From: Nyssa sinensis
Taxonomy: Eukaryota; Streptophyta; Magnoliopsida; Cornales; Nyssaceae
Direction of reading: 5' to 3'
DNA: 64,000 bases
Assembly (NCBI GenBank): GCA_008638375.1
Contig: CM018052.1
Location: forward strand, 9,719,506-9,783,505
Shown here: positions 1-10,794 of the stretch, piece after piece
Position numbering within the stretch: position 1 is the stretch's first letter
Layout of the letters: each line of letters opens with the position of its first letter
Position numbers and translations under genes: made by a program
Notes under the pieces: generated by a model
Told to the model about the DNA's origin: nothing
What the model saw: only the letters and a program-made list of their open reading frames with translations
Databases searched by the model: none

Positions 1-1352
1 AACCAAATAAGTCTTCTAGAAAAATATTCGAAACTCATATACAACTGGTGGTAACACTATCGATACCACCTCACTACCATCATTTCTGAGACTCGCAAAA
101 TCTGGCTACCCCAACTCGGTAAATCATATAGTGGTGGAACAAGGCAATCATCACAAGCCCCCAAATAAATTAAAGAATCTCCCAAGTATAATATTTATTA
201 TCTAGGTCCAGACAATACAACCATTTATAACTTTATCCCACCCAATCAGATTCATTCATAACTTTTTAGCCACATATTTTTAAAATGACAAGTGAAAATC
301 GTCATTCACTTAGAAGTCATATAACAATCCAAGTTCTCATATTGTACTACACATCTCATGTTTGTACATAACCCCAGTGCCTCAACCATAATATTTTCAC
401 TCCAAGCAACTCTTAACCTGATACACAATTTTCTCCAAAATAACAATCAATATTTACCATTTATTCAATCACAATTCTGGAAACAATCTTAAAACTAAGC
501 TAGAACTAGGTTCATAATTCACACCTCAATTTAGCCCATTTTATGCAACTCATTATTTGCACAAGGCTTATATTCATAAGTTCACTTAATCAATCCATTA
601 TTCTTATCACAACTAGTATCGATCATTTTATAGGACTAGGTAAGACAATAGTATTCATCTCTAGGTTACCTCCATAGTCCACCACAAGATAACGTATTCC
701 AATTCAATAAAGAAATCATTACAACCCCTATCTTTCAGATTCACATCACTTGAACTTATCAATATCCACAATCTTTTTCAAACTATTCATGTTTATACAA
801 TCTTCCTAACACAAGAGATCATCAATCATCACCTAATAACTTAACAATTCCTATAGACATACTTGCTTAATCATAATTTATAAAACTCACGTCAACCACC
901 TCTACTTATTGTTTACCATAAGCAAATAACAAGTTTTCACCCAATTCAAACACATTCTTTCGCCAGAAAAAATCCGTTTAAGCAATACAATATACTCATG
1001 CCCATGGCATTCTCCCATAATGCTACATAATATCCTGAGGGCAAACAAGCACCAATCTATCATGTATGTGAACATGTACCAAGTTATCACATACAGTCAT
1101 GCCAATATACACATTATCCATATCATGCACTCCACTGTACCAAATCACGTAAACATGCATCTTAGTATAGCATTAACTAACACGTAATCACAACATTTGA
1201 TGCGTCAAGTATAAATAGCCACATAATGTACAAGATCCAATCACATACCACCGACAGTTCATACTAAGTCACACGCTTTCCTTTAGAGTCCCATGGTGTT
1301 CAACAACACCCCACGGTCCCTAAGTATTCGAACCTAAACTCTGATACCACGT
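1..1352 (-). mobile_element. Internal leader region of a minus-strand Ty3/gypsy element (continues off the left edge)
   Basis: Read on the minus strand, this stretch follows a primer binding site at 1338-1349 that abuts the end of the LTR at 1353. It is therefore the 5' untranslated part of an LTR retrotransposon whose gag and pol would lie left of the window. The short reading frames here (for example minus 902-1090) show no recognisable gag motif. It is AT-rich and holds no supported gene. The placement is seen in the sequence; the chromovirus (Tekay/Del) assignment is inferred from the initiator-Met primer site and the LTR termini. Confidence 0.7.
1338..1349 (-). promoter_or_regulatory. 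Primer binding site, initiator tRNA-Met type
   Basis: The minus strand reads TGGTATCAGAG, which matches the complement of the 3' end of plant initiator tRNA-Met over 11 bases. It lies 3 nt inside the LTR terminus CGTGACA at 1353. This fixes the element's orientation (minus) and the inner end of its 5' LTR. Confidence 0.85.
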
Positions 1353-1703
1353 TGTCACGCCTCGAATTTTGAAAACCCAGGGAGTGAGTGAAAATGAATT
1401 AAGAAAAATAAATAAAAGGTAATTAAATGGATTTAGTTGATTACCCATTAATTTCCCTATGTTTCCCAAAATAAATAATGAAAATTTATTAACTAGACTC
1501 ACCCAAGAGGAATTCTAAATAGTAGTCAAACACGTCCCTCCAACCAATGGTTAAATAGTCTAAGTCATGTCCAAGCATGACCTCTAAGATGGTCCCAAAA
1601 ATGTCTTTAATATAGCTTGAAACAGTGACTCAAACGGACCCCAAATGCCCTAAGACATAGACTAAGAATAGGTCAAAAATCCTACCTAAGGTGGTCTAAG
1701 GAA

Positions 1704-1850
1704 GTGGCCAAACATAGCCCATGATAATGGCCAAACATGGCCCAAAAGGGTGGCCAAACATGGCCCAATAGGGTGGCCAAACATGGTCTACAAAAATGGC
1801 CAAACATGGCCCAAAAAGATGGCCAAACATGGCCCAAAGGGTGGCCAAGG
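1704..1850. repeat. 23-bp tandem repeat, about 6.5 copies
   Basis: Units based on TGGCCAAACATGGCCCAAA start at 1705, 1728, 1751, 1774, 1797, 1820 and 1842, a period of 23 then 22 bases. Each unit contains one or two GGCC cores, so the array is partly palindromic. Apparent reading frames over it (such as plus 1737-2048) are by-products of the repeat. Confidence 0.9.
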
Positions 1851-2050
1851 GCTATAGCAAGGAGGGTGTCAGGCTGGGCGGGCATGAGGCTGGGCAGCAG
1901 GCACGCAGCATGGGCGTTGGATGGGCGCACGAAGGCGCACGCGCGCGAGGGGGAGGCGTGGCTTGCGGGGCGGGCACGTAGGCAAGCACGAGGCCTAGGC
2001 GCGCGGGGTACGCGGGCGTGCGGCGTGCTGGCTGACTGGGCTGGCTAGAT
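1851..2050. other. GC- and CpG-rich block inside an LTR
   Basis: This stretch is strikingly GC-rich with runs such as GGCGCACGCGCGCGAGG, while the flanking LTR is AT-rich. It directly follows the 23-bp array and is absent from the related LTR at 7412-10794. No coding or RNA gene was recognised. Retained CpG density is unusual for heavily methylated transposon DNA. Confidence 0.7.
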
Positions 2051-3875
2051 ATGCTAATTCACTATTCATTGCTACAGTAAACCAGTAGCTAAAATGTTAC
2101 AGTGCCAAAATTTTAACCTTTGTCCAAAAATCTTGATTTTGATATTTTTTTTATCCATTTCAATTTATTTCATCACCAAACTTGGTGTGGGGCCCTATAA
2201 CATGTAAAATGACCATTTTACCCTTTTTCCTTATTTTTTTACCTTAAGAAAGTTTTTGAACTAATTGGCCCCTATTTCCATTCCCTTACCTTTCTTTTTC
2301 TTCTTAAGTCATTTATTTCCCTACTTAAAAAATTTAGGCATGCTCTCCCACTCCACTCAATCTAGTTGTTATATTTTGAAAAAAATTTACCATAGTCTCC
2401 TTTGTTTAGTAACCTATTTTCACCTAATAGTCCACAACACAATCCACCATTTCTCAAACTAGTAACCAAAATACATCCTTTAATTCAACTAAACATTTAT
2501 ACATCATTTAAAACATAAAATCCACCATATATACACATATACTTGAAATTCAAAAGATCACAACTTTATGCTCACTAAAAATTTAGGATCTTGCCCATAG
2601 TTTCCATACTATACAAGGTTTTACAAGTTAATTATATATGTCTTAGGACTTATGCCCTCATACAACCAAAATTATGCCCCAAGGGCCAAATCTTCTTTAA
2701 AGTCCACTTCTCCCTCTATGCTTCAAGACCTCATCAAGTCTCAAGTGTCGAGAGTCTTATCTGCAATATGTATCCCATATAGGGTAAGCACGACGGCCCA
2801 GTATGACATAATGTTAATATAAAGAACAAAGTTAAGGTGTGGCATGTGCAAGTGTACATTTAGAAGCTATATGTCTTTCAATTCATCAATGTAATGCAAT
2901 GGCAATATATATGACACACACATGCAACTCTATGCCACACCCATGTCTCGTTTCACGGTCCTTCCCCGATGGAATGCGAGTACCAATTATATGTCTCACT
3001 TCATGGTCCGTCCCCATTGGATCATGAGTACCATGGCCAATTTTGCGTTTTTCACCACAGGATCTGCACCTTCATAATGCGTAACACCGAAGTGCTCAAC
3101 CCACACTATGTTTCCAAATATTCACGTATGCCAAGATGCCTTGATTTTTTTATGCAATTTCAGTGAAGCATTTCATCAAACACATGGAGTATGCCTTAAA
3201 TAATGCATTACACATAAAGCAACTATAACTTTTAAATCACAAAACTTTGTCTACATGAACCTAACATGTAATCCAATCAATTACACGTATAAACATATTA
3301 CATATTCATAACATTACCAAATTCTCAAAGATTACAAAATACATTAAGTACCAACACATTAAATAAATCATAACTTTCTAACTACAAGACTTTGTCTACA
3401 TAAACATAAGCTAGAATACAATGAATTATATATATATATAGTCATATTACATGTTCATCACTTCAACAAATTCCCAAAGAATACATAGGTACATAAGGTA
3501 CCAACCCTAGGTTTTCAAAGTAACTATAAGCTAGGTGGTTCTCTAATAACAAATAAGCATGTAGGTCATACAATCAACATATAAAAACACTCCTAAACTT
3601 AACCCTATTCTTTACTTAGCAAAATACCATACCTAGAATGGTTTTTCTCAACCCTAAGGAGTTTTGTTCACTTCAATACCAAACCAATTGGTAGGATTAT
3701 AGCCCTTGATGTGGGGAACAACTTCCCAAAAAGAAGCCTTGTGAGATTCCAAGGCTAGAGATGAGTTTTGGAAGCTTGAAAGTTGGAAAACCTAGGTTTC
3801 TCTTCATCTTTCTCTCCATGAACGTGTTTCTGCTTCTTCTCGGACCATATTCTGAGAAATTTAACACTAAGGGGT

Positions 3876-3887
3876 CCTATTTATAGT
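3876..3887 (-). promoter_or_regulatory. Probable TATA box of element 1 LTR
   Basis: The minus strand reads ACTATAAATAGG, a strong plant TATA match, about 430 bp inside the sense start of the LTR (4314). Transcription would proceed leftwards through the rest of the LTR to the primer site and gag. The start site is inferred. Confidence 0.55.
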
Positions 3888-5059
3888 AAAAGGGCCAAAG
3901 GGTAGAAAGGCCATTTTGCCCTTAATGAGTTCGAAACCCCGTTATACTACAACCCGTCCCGAAACGCCTCAATTCGACATTCTACTTTAACCAAAGTTTT
4001 TAAAATTATTTTAAATGATATTTTTTCAAAAAATTTATTTTCACCTGTGGGCGAGTGCGACCAGGTCCATCTGGGCCAACCGGGATGCCCTTTATGGTCC
4101 ATTTTTCAAACTGTCTCCAGTTAGGCTCAAATTCCCACGGGAGGTGTATTTTAACATTCTATGCATATTTCTCTTCTATGGAATACTCAAAATATGTTTC
4201 TAAACATGACTTATATCTAAATGATGTATGTGTAGTGCCCTACCAACAAATAGTGCATGAATAGTGTCTTACCGGTAAAACGCAAAATTTACCCTGATTT
4301 TTCAGATCTTTACAATTTTAGCGAATGAAGCACCAAAAATATGACACGTAAAAGTGTGAGATTTTGAAAATTCCCATTGGCTTAATATAAGTTATAGGTA
4401 TGCAAATTAAGATCCAAGAAAACCTAAACCAATTATCTTCGACACTCCAGACTTAATGGTGACATCCTTTTCAGGAAAATAAGACTCAGTAACAAACTGA
4501 AAACTTACCAATGCGTCCTTAAGACTTGATGTGGCTACCAGAAGAGTGCAATTGGAATAGAAAGAAATCTAAGTTAATGATTAAATTATGTGATACTTTA
4601 AACAAGTATGTAACAAGACTTTGAATTGTGATTATAGGGACCTTCGACTATAGGAAGGATTTTGGGTATAAGCTTTTGGACTTCAAGTGAGTATTTCATT
4701 CCATGTTTAAGGTGGATTTTATTTTAGATATAAATATTGAATTCTTTTATGAATTTGATAATTGACGTCTTTCACTTAATATATTTTTGAATAACTTATC
4801 GATATATATTGTCATTTCCTTCATGAATTTTGATAACAAATACATTGTACCTAATATATGTTTTGAATGATTCATTGATATCTATATGGTCTTCTTTTTT
4901 ATTTAAGAAAATGTTTCGTATGATACTCAAAATACTATACGGTTTCTTACCGAGCTTTGAATTGTTTTGACTAAATACTTGATATAGAACTCTTATTTGG
5001 ATAACTAAGCTTGTTATTAATGATTGTTGATTTTGGATATGATTTTGATGTTTTTAATG

Positions 5060-5515
5060 GACCAATCTTCCATGTATAGTCATTGTTGAATAGATTGTGA
5101 CTTTATCAAACCCTAGTCACAGGGCATATTGGTGGCGAGTAGCATAGAACGGCGTTATCAAACTATTGTTATCGAATATCGATCTCAGTCAACGATGTTC
5201 TAATTTGCTAACCATAGAATCTTCTATGTTTGGTCATTATCGAATAGATTGTGACTTTATCGAACCAGCATATTGGTGGCGAGTAGCACAGAACGGCGTT
5301 ATCGAACTATTGTTATCGAATATCAATCTCAGTCAACGATGTTCTAATTTGCTAACTATAGAATCTTCTATGTTTGGTCATTATCGAATAGATTGTGACT
5401 TTATCGAACCCTACCCATAGGGTATATTGGTGACAAGCCGCACAAAACGGCGTTATCAAACTAGTTTATCGAATATCGATCTCAGTCACCGAGATTTTAA
5501 TTTGCTAACCATAGA
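5060..5515. repeat. 144-154-bp tandem repeat, about 3 copies
   Basis: The motif GGCGTTATC recurs at 5151, 5295 and 5449, and whole units repeat around it ('tcgatctcagtcaacgatgttc', 'gtcattatcgaatagattgtg'). Neighbouring units are nearly identical. One plus frame (5166-5420) stays open because the first period is 48 codons; it is not thought to be a gene. The array lies within the element 2 LTR. Confidence 0.85.
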
Positions 5516-5564
5516 AGGGGAATTTATTGGCTTGAACCCTTATAAATATTGAATATGTACCATA

Positions 5565-5875
5565 ATTGAACTTTGAATCATCAAAATAAGAATTATTGAA
5601 CTATGATTTTGATTTATCAAACTATGGCTATAATTGAACTATGATATTGACTATTGAACTATGAAATTGTTTATCAAACTACGTTATTGGGCTATGATTA
5701 AGATTTAATTATGATATTGACTATTGAACTATGTTATTGGACTATGATTAAGATTGAACTATGATATTGATTATTGAACTATGATATTAATTATTGAACT
5801 ATGACTATGATTGAACTACGATATTGACTATTGAATTACGACTATGATTGAACTAAGAACCATTGAAAATGAATT
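5565..5875. repeat. Degenerate short-period repeat (ATTGAACTATGA-type)
   Basis: Variants of 'attgaactatgatattgact' recur more than ten times with irregular spacing of about 12-28 bases. This is a decayed minisatellite directly next to the 150-bp array. No coding potential is seen. Confidence 0.75.
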
Positions 5876-7092
5876 TGATACTATTCATTGAACTCTTGTG
5901 TTTTAATATGACGTATCCTAATTCTAAATGAATATAGGAATTTCAGTATAGAACTATACTGTAGTTTTGAAACCCTTGGCATGTTATGAAATTCTCACAG
6001 AGCCGTCAAGCTTATTACAGATGTTTACCATGTTTTCAAGCAAGGATTAGACAGGCTCGTTTCAAGCAATGCAGACTGAGTTATTCAGCGAGGAAGCGGG
6101 TTGTTTTGATGGATTTTAAACTGAAGATGGATTAGAGGGTTCTTAACTATGTGAAATCAGATGTGTTGTTATCGAACTAATTCAGTTGTGTAATTTAAAC
6201 ATATCGCATTGTGTTATGGAAACTACATTGTTTGGAGACAATGGTTAAGTGGTTGACCAAGTTATATGGTTTACTTTATGAATATGAAAGAAGAAAAAAA
6301 ATTTATGCTGTGTTTGATAAATGGTAATTAGAAAGATGATTTGATCATTGAAAGGCCTTGGTGGCTGATCACAGACCCCTAATCCACATAGGCCGAGTTC
6401 GAGTATGACACTAGTCGACTAGAATTAACAGAAGCTAAAAAACCCAAAAAAGTGTTGAACTTTCGGTTGACTGAATGGGAGAATCAATCGACTAAAAACT
6501 AGACTCAGTTGACTGAATAGTCGACTGAAATTGACAGAATACAAATTCTGCTCTGCATTCTGCTGCACTGACAGCACTGTTGGTGGACACCTTATTTACA
6601 TTATAATGTCTTAAGTAAATGAAAAGAAAATTATAATTAAATTATAAAATAAAAGAGAAGAAAATTAGTAAATGAAAAGAAAATTATAATGACATTATAT
6701 TGATAATGTAACAAATAAAAATAGTCCCAAGACCTAATTCCTTAAGGATAAAAAGTCAATTCCCCATTCCAAGAACAAAATTTCTGTATTTCTGAAAATA
6801 GCACATTGGATCATAGGTAGTTGGGTGGGTTACCCCATAGCTAAAATTTATAAAAAAATAATTTTTAGACTATTAGATACCTAGAACAATTATCAGGATT
6901 TTTGCAAGGCCAATTCCAAGAATTTCAAATACCTAATTTCCGTGCCATGGTGTGATATCACCTTGGTCAAACCTAATGCTCGAAAATCTGGTTGACTTTA
7001 TTGACATGATTACCTATGTGAGCTTAATTATAAATGTTCGATGCTAACTTTACATCACTACTTGGGTCTTTGGGACTCAGGTCATGATAGAA

Positions 7093-7104
7093 TGATATCA
7101 AAGC
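7093..7104 (+). promoter_or_regulatory. Primer binding site of gypsy element 2 (two substitutions)
   Basis: TGATATCAAAGC lies 3 nt after the LTR end at 7089. It matches the initiator tRNA-Met site TGGTATCAGAGC with two G-to-A changes, which fit cytosine deamination of methylated DNA on the opposite strand. It marks the start of the internal region leading to gag at 7374. Confidence 0.75.
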
Positions 7105-9103
7105 CTAGGTTTAGAGTACCTAGGGATGACGGGTCAGGGTCACCCTAAAACTTACTTAAAACAAATATAGTTGAGTTTAAGTGTGTAGATTTTGATGTGA
7201 ATTTCATGTTGGTTGAAGCATAATGAGAATGTATGTGTTTTGTTTAAATTACATATGGCCACATGTGGACTTCTTGCTTCCAATTATGCTAGACATATCT
7301 TACGTGGTTACTCGAGGTTATTTCATGTGCTCAGTGCTTCAATATGTATGATGCCATGTTATACATACCGAGAATGAGTGGTAGAGGTCGAGGTAAAGGG
7401 AGAGCACCCACTGTCACGCCCCGAATTCCAACGAACCCGAGGCGTGAGTAACGAGACAAGAGAAAATAAAATAATAACAAAATAAAGTAAAATCAAGACA
7501 TTTCCAACACTAACCAAATTCCTTATTCTGTACGATCCATAGGCCTTGCCTCTTGTTTTCATAATAACCAGGGTGTTTTACACACTTAACAATCCTTTAA
7601 TTTTTCAAAAAATTTTGACAGAACCTCCTTTGTTTTTCGAGCCTTTTTCCCTCTGATAATCACAATACATCATGAACATATACAAAAACGTTACAATCCA
7701 TCCTCACTCGATGGCCACAAATCTCACAGAATTTAAATGTACATCGTCTAATTATACAATCCATCATATATACAGCTACACTTAAATTTAAGAATCATCG
7801 ACTCCCAATTCATTACACTATACCAATATCATTTCCATTTTTTTTTCACAATATACAAATTTTCTACAAGGCAAGAAGGAAATAAAGTAAGAAGCAATCT
7901 CAACGGAATTGACTAGACATGCATCATTTCCCATCAACACATATAGAAACATAAAATACATCTCACAACTACATTGTTCGTAGGTCATTCGGGCTTAAGC
8001 CCTTACATCACAAAACATAAGTCCCGTGGGCCAAAATACACCAAGTGCTTCATCCTATCAAGGTGTCATCGAATCTCAAGTAGCTGGGGCATCCACATCT
8101 GTAATATATGTCCCACGAATGGGTCAGCGCCAACATGCTGGTATGATATAATACTAATGCAGGAAACAAAATTAAGGGCGTGGCATATGCAAGTGTACAG
8201 TTATATCTACATAACATTCAATATCATCAATACAACATTTGAACAGTATGCATGACACACCCATGCAACTCTATGCCACCATGTCTCGTCTTACGGTCCT
8301 TCCCCGATAGCCCGAGTACTAATATATGTCTCGCTTCACGGTCCGGAACCCGTCAGGCATGCGAGTACCTAATGGCCGATTTTGGGTTTTTCACTATAGG
8401 ATCTACACCCTCATAATGCACAGCACCACGAGCTCAACTCACACCATGCCTAAAGAATCACACTATGCCAATATGCTCTGGTTCATTCATGCCACAATGT
8501 AATCTCAATGACGCATCTCATCCACACATGAAACATGCTTTAAGTTATGCATATTCTACTTAAAGCAATAATCAAATCACACAACTCAATCCGTAAGTCT
8601 ACATATCATGAACAATCCATTTGATCACATGCTCGGTCTTCACATTCATCATCTTAACAATTCCATAAATCACACACAATGATAACATATGAATTACACA
8701 TATAGCTATGGCTCACATCTATCATTCAATCAAATATCCAGGAAGATAATAAGAATCACATAGGCATAGAACCAATCAAACAATATGGCAATTACTCCTA
8801 AATTTAGTTCTATTTCTTACTTAGCAAAATACCATTCTTCTCATTCAAATAAATTTTCTAACAATTCAAAGAAATACATAATTGCACAAACCACCAGTCT
8901 AGGACTATCAAGACAATCAATTTCTAAGTGATTTCCTAATCGCAATTAAGATAAAGAACATTCAGTCATCTTATCAAATAATCCTAAGCTTAACCTCATT
9001 TCTCACATTAGTAAAATATCATACCTGAAGGGTTTGTCTCAACCCTCGGGAGTCGCGTCTGCCACGAAGTCAAACCAACCGGTGATAACGTACTACTGTT
9101 TAG

Positions 9104-9395
9104 AGATTCTCCCATGCCGAATTGCTACTTGGAGAAGAATCAAGAAATGCCTTATATGTAGGCTTCGACATGGTAGTTGCATCCAACATACCAACAGGTT
9201 CGCCAGTAGCGAAGAAACTCTAGGGCTTAGTTCCAGCCTTGACCCCATACTCAAATTGGATAATTGAATTACTACATACATTCCTCACCGTGCCATCACA
9301 ACAGATAACAACATCCCGAAGGATGGCCATTAAGTTTTTGAATAAAGTTCCAGACTCAGTCAACCCTCTAGATGAATGAACAATAACTTCTCTGC
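9104..9395 (-). pseudogene. NRPE1: Fragment of RNA polymerase V largest subunit (NRPE1-like) captured in an LTR
   Basis: The minus strand encodes a contiguous segment of the catalytic region of a plant-specific RNA polymerase IV/V largest subunit. Recognisable motifs in order are REVIVHSSRG, GTLFKNLMAILRDV, DGTVRNVCSNSIIQFEYG, GEPVGML and FLDSSPSSNS. A TAG stop sits between the KAGTKP and FFATGEP motifs, and several conserved residues are changed (CDGTVRN rather than YDGTVRN; MLDATTMS where MLAATAMS is expected). The full protein is well over 1,000 residues; only about 95 are seen. Pol V makes scaffold transcripts in RNA-directed DNA methylation. The fragment lies inside an LTR and in its sense orientation, so the host sequence was probably captured by the element. 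NRPE1 rather than NRPD1 rests on remembered family motifs. Confidence 0.83.
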
Positions 9396-9510
9396 TTGCT
9401 GAACCCGTGATTTCCTCTTCAGGCCGAGCTAAGCGCTCTTTCCTCAAACGAGTTCCTACTTCAATTTTCATCAAGTTCCTCAAGCCCCTTCTTGTGACCC
9501 TCTGCTTCAA

Positions 9511-10794
9511 GCATAAGACTCAGAATCTGATTATGCTCACTCTAGACCCCATCGTAATTCATAGAGTTTGCCAAATCTTACAGTGTTCGTCTCATCTTCA
9601 AGACTGTCCACAACTACCGTACCAAGTCTTTCAACTGCAACTTCAATTGCTACTGCAACAACAGCTCCAATTGCTGCATCAATGACCACCGCTTCATCCT
9701 TCAAGACGAACCCTCAACTATGCACAATCCTCTATTTTCTCACTAAACAAAATAGACAGTAATAGAAATACTAAATCTCGTTAAAATCCCAATTTCAAAA
9801 TCTCAACCTTAGCTCTCCTTTCCTTCAATTTTTTTTTTCCAGCAATCCTCAATGAAGCAGTAATGGAACAAGAGGCGCAGGAACTGTGCTGGGCGTTCCT
9901 ATGATGAGAGAAGATCTAATTCATGGTTGATTTTTATATTCATCAATATTATATCCCGATTGCAGCACTCTGGAATTTTCCTCGGTTATCAGAGATTTGA
10001 TACTCGGACAGTAATCCGACCCATACACGAGCATTCGGCTTGGTCATCCTCTCGTTGCCGCAGCGCCGCTACTGCTGTTTTTCTCTTCTCCTCCACACGA
10101 AACCAACTACACGATGCCAATCACGCCTCAACATTACAGACCCACAAAACACCATCACACCGCAACATTATCAATACACCCAATTGGTACACGACCAACA
10201 CCCAAACAGAGACCCAACATCACGGCATCACCATCACCATCACTATCACAACCACCGGCACTGTTCATCAAACCCCAATGATCTCCCTAAAAAATTGACA
10301 CACAATAGCAACCAAATCAAAAGGAAAGAAATGGAGACAACCTGTTCACCTGCTGTCACCGCAACCCCCATAGTGCCCTTCACAAAATCGCACCATCCAC
10401 ACGCAAATCTGGACCACAACAGGCATCATTCTCTCTACAATTTCTCTCCCACAGCACCAATATTTACACATCTACACGCCTATATATATATACATATATA
10501 CCACCTACCGCAGCTCTGTCCATGCCATACTTTACATTTTTTTTCATATATACTATTATACATATTTTTATTTTATTTTATTTTATTTTTCATATATTAA
10601 TTACGAATGTCAATAAAGTTGGCATAAAGCCGGCTCAATATCAGTATTATTTGTTTTACCGTCTCTGGGTGTCCGTTCGCGTCTTATGTCATTTTTATTT
10701 TTTTATTTTTTTAAATTTAAATTAATTAGTAATTAAGGACATTCACATAATGTTCTAAAAAAAAATATTTATTCCAAATTTTTGAATCTTTACA
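9511..10794. other. Unassigned outer part of the LTR unit, possibly more captured sequence
   Basis: This part of the 7412-10794 unit has no clear match to element 1's LTR except at the very end. On the minus strand 9540-9720 has a short open stretch that may be a second captured exon, but I do not recognise it. The plus frames over 9927-10600 are rich in His, Ser and Thr from CA-rich repeats and look non-coding. There is a TA-rich tract at 10483-10502 and a T/A-rich tract near 10540-10600. Confidence 0.5.

Larger units (their letters stand above)
1353..4314 (-). mobile_element. 5' LTR of minus-strand gypsy element 1
   Basis: On the plus strand the unit begins TGTCACGCCTCG and ends GATCTTTACA. 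In sense it runs TGTAAAGATC...CGTGACA, with TG/CA ends, followed by an initiator-Met primer site. The outer terminus matches that of the LTR at 7412-10794. The two LTRs also share long similarity, for example around 2830-3700 versus 8180-9060, including the unusual phrase 'cacggtccttccccgat'. About 700 bp near the inner end (roughly 1420-2560) has no counterpart in the other copy and contains a 23-bp repeat array and a GC-rich block. The element is inserted in the LTR of a plus-strand element; its left boundary and duplication lie outside the window. Confidence 0.8.
4315..7089 (+). mobile_element. 3' portion of the 5' LTR of plus-strand gypsy element 2
   Basis: The inner end reads GGTCATGATA (expected GTCATGACA) and is followed after 3 nt by an initiator-Met-type primer site at 7093, so this is a plus-sense 5' LTR. 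The part near 4400-4570 resembles 37140-37390 in the LTR unit 34981-38934; shared phrases include 'cttcgacactcc' and 'ggctaccagaagagt'. The outer part is cut off at 4315 by insertion of element 1. It holds two tandem-repeat tracts (5060-5515 and 5565-5875) and no gene. Confidence 0.7.
7412..10794 (-). mobile_element. LTR-only gypsy unit with captured host gene fragment; 5-bp duplication CCCAC
   Basis: It begins TGTCACGCCCCG (7412), ends TTTACA (10794), and is flanked by CCCAC at 7407-7411 and 10795-10799. Its outer end (sense TGTAAAGATTC) matches element 1's LTR outer end (TGTAAAGATC). The left 1.65 kb matches that LTR; the right part (from about 9080) does not, and contains an NRPE1-like coding fragment on the element's own sense strand. 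No internal retroviral genes are present, so it behaves as a solo LTR. It disrupts gag of element 2. Confidence 0.85.

Noticed and set aside
1682..2048. Overlapping open frames at 1682-2048 on both strands
   Set aside because: They are created by the 23-bp repeat and the GC-rich block, where stop codons are rare.
7374..7412. MSGRGRGKG start resembling histone H4
   Set aside because: It follows a gypsy LTR and primer site, the next residues are not H4, and the frame continues into Retrotrans_gag after the insertion. It is a basic gag N-terminus.
10040..10600. 186-codon plus-strand frame rich in His, Thr and Asn
   Set aside because: Composition follows CA-rich and TA-rich low-complexity DNA inside an LTR unit; no domain, and other frames are open too.
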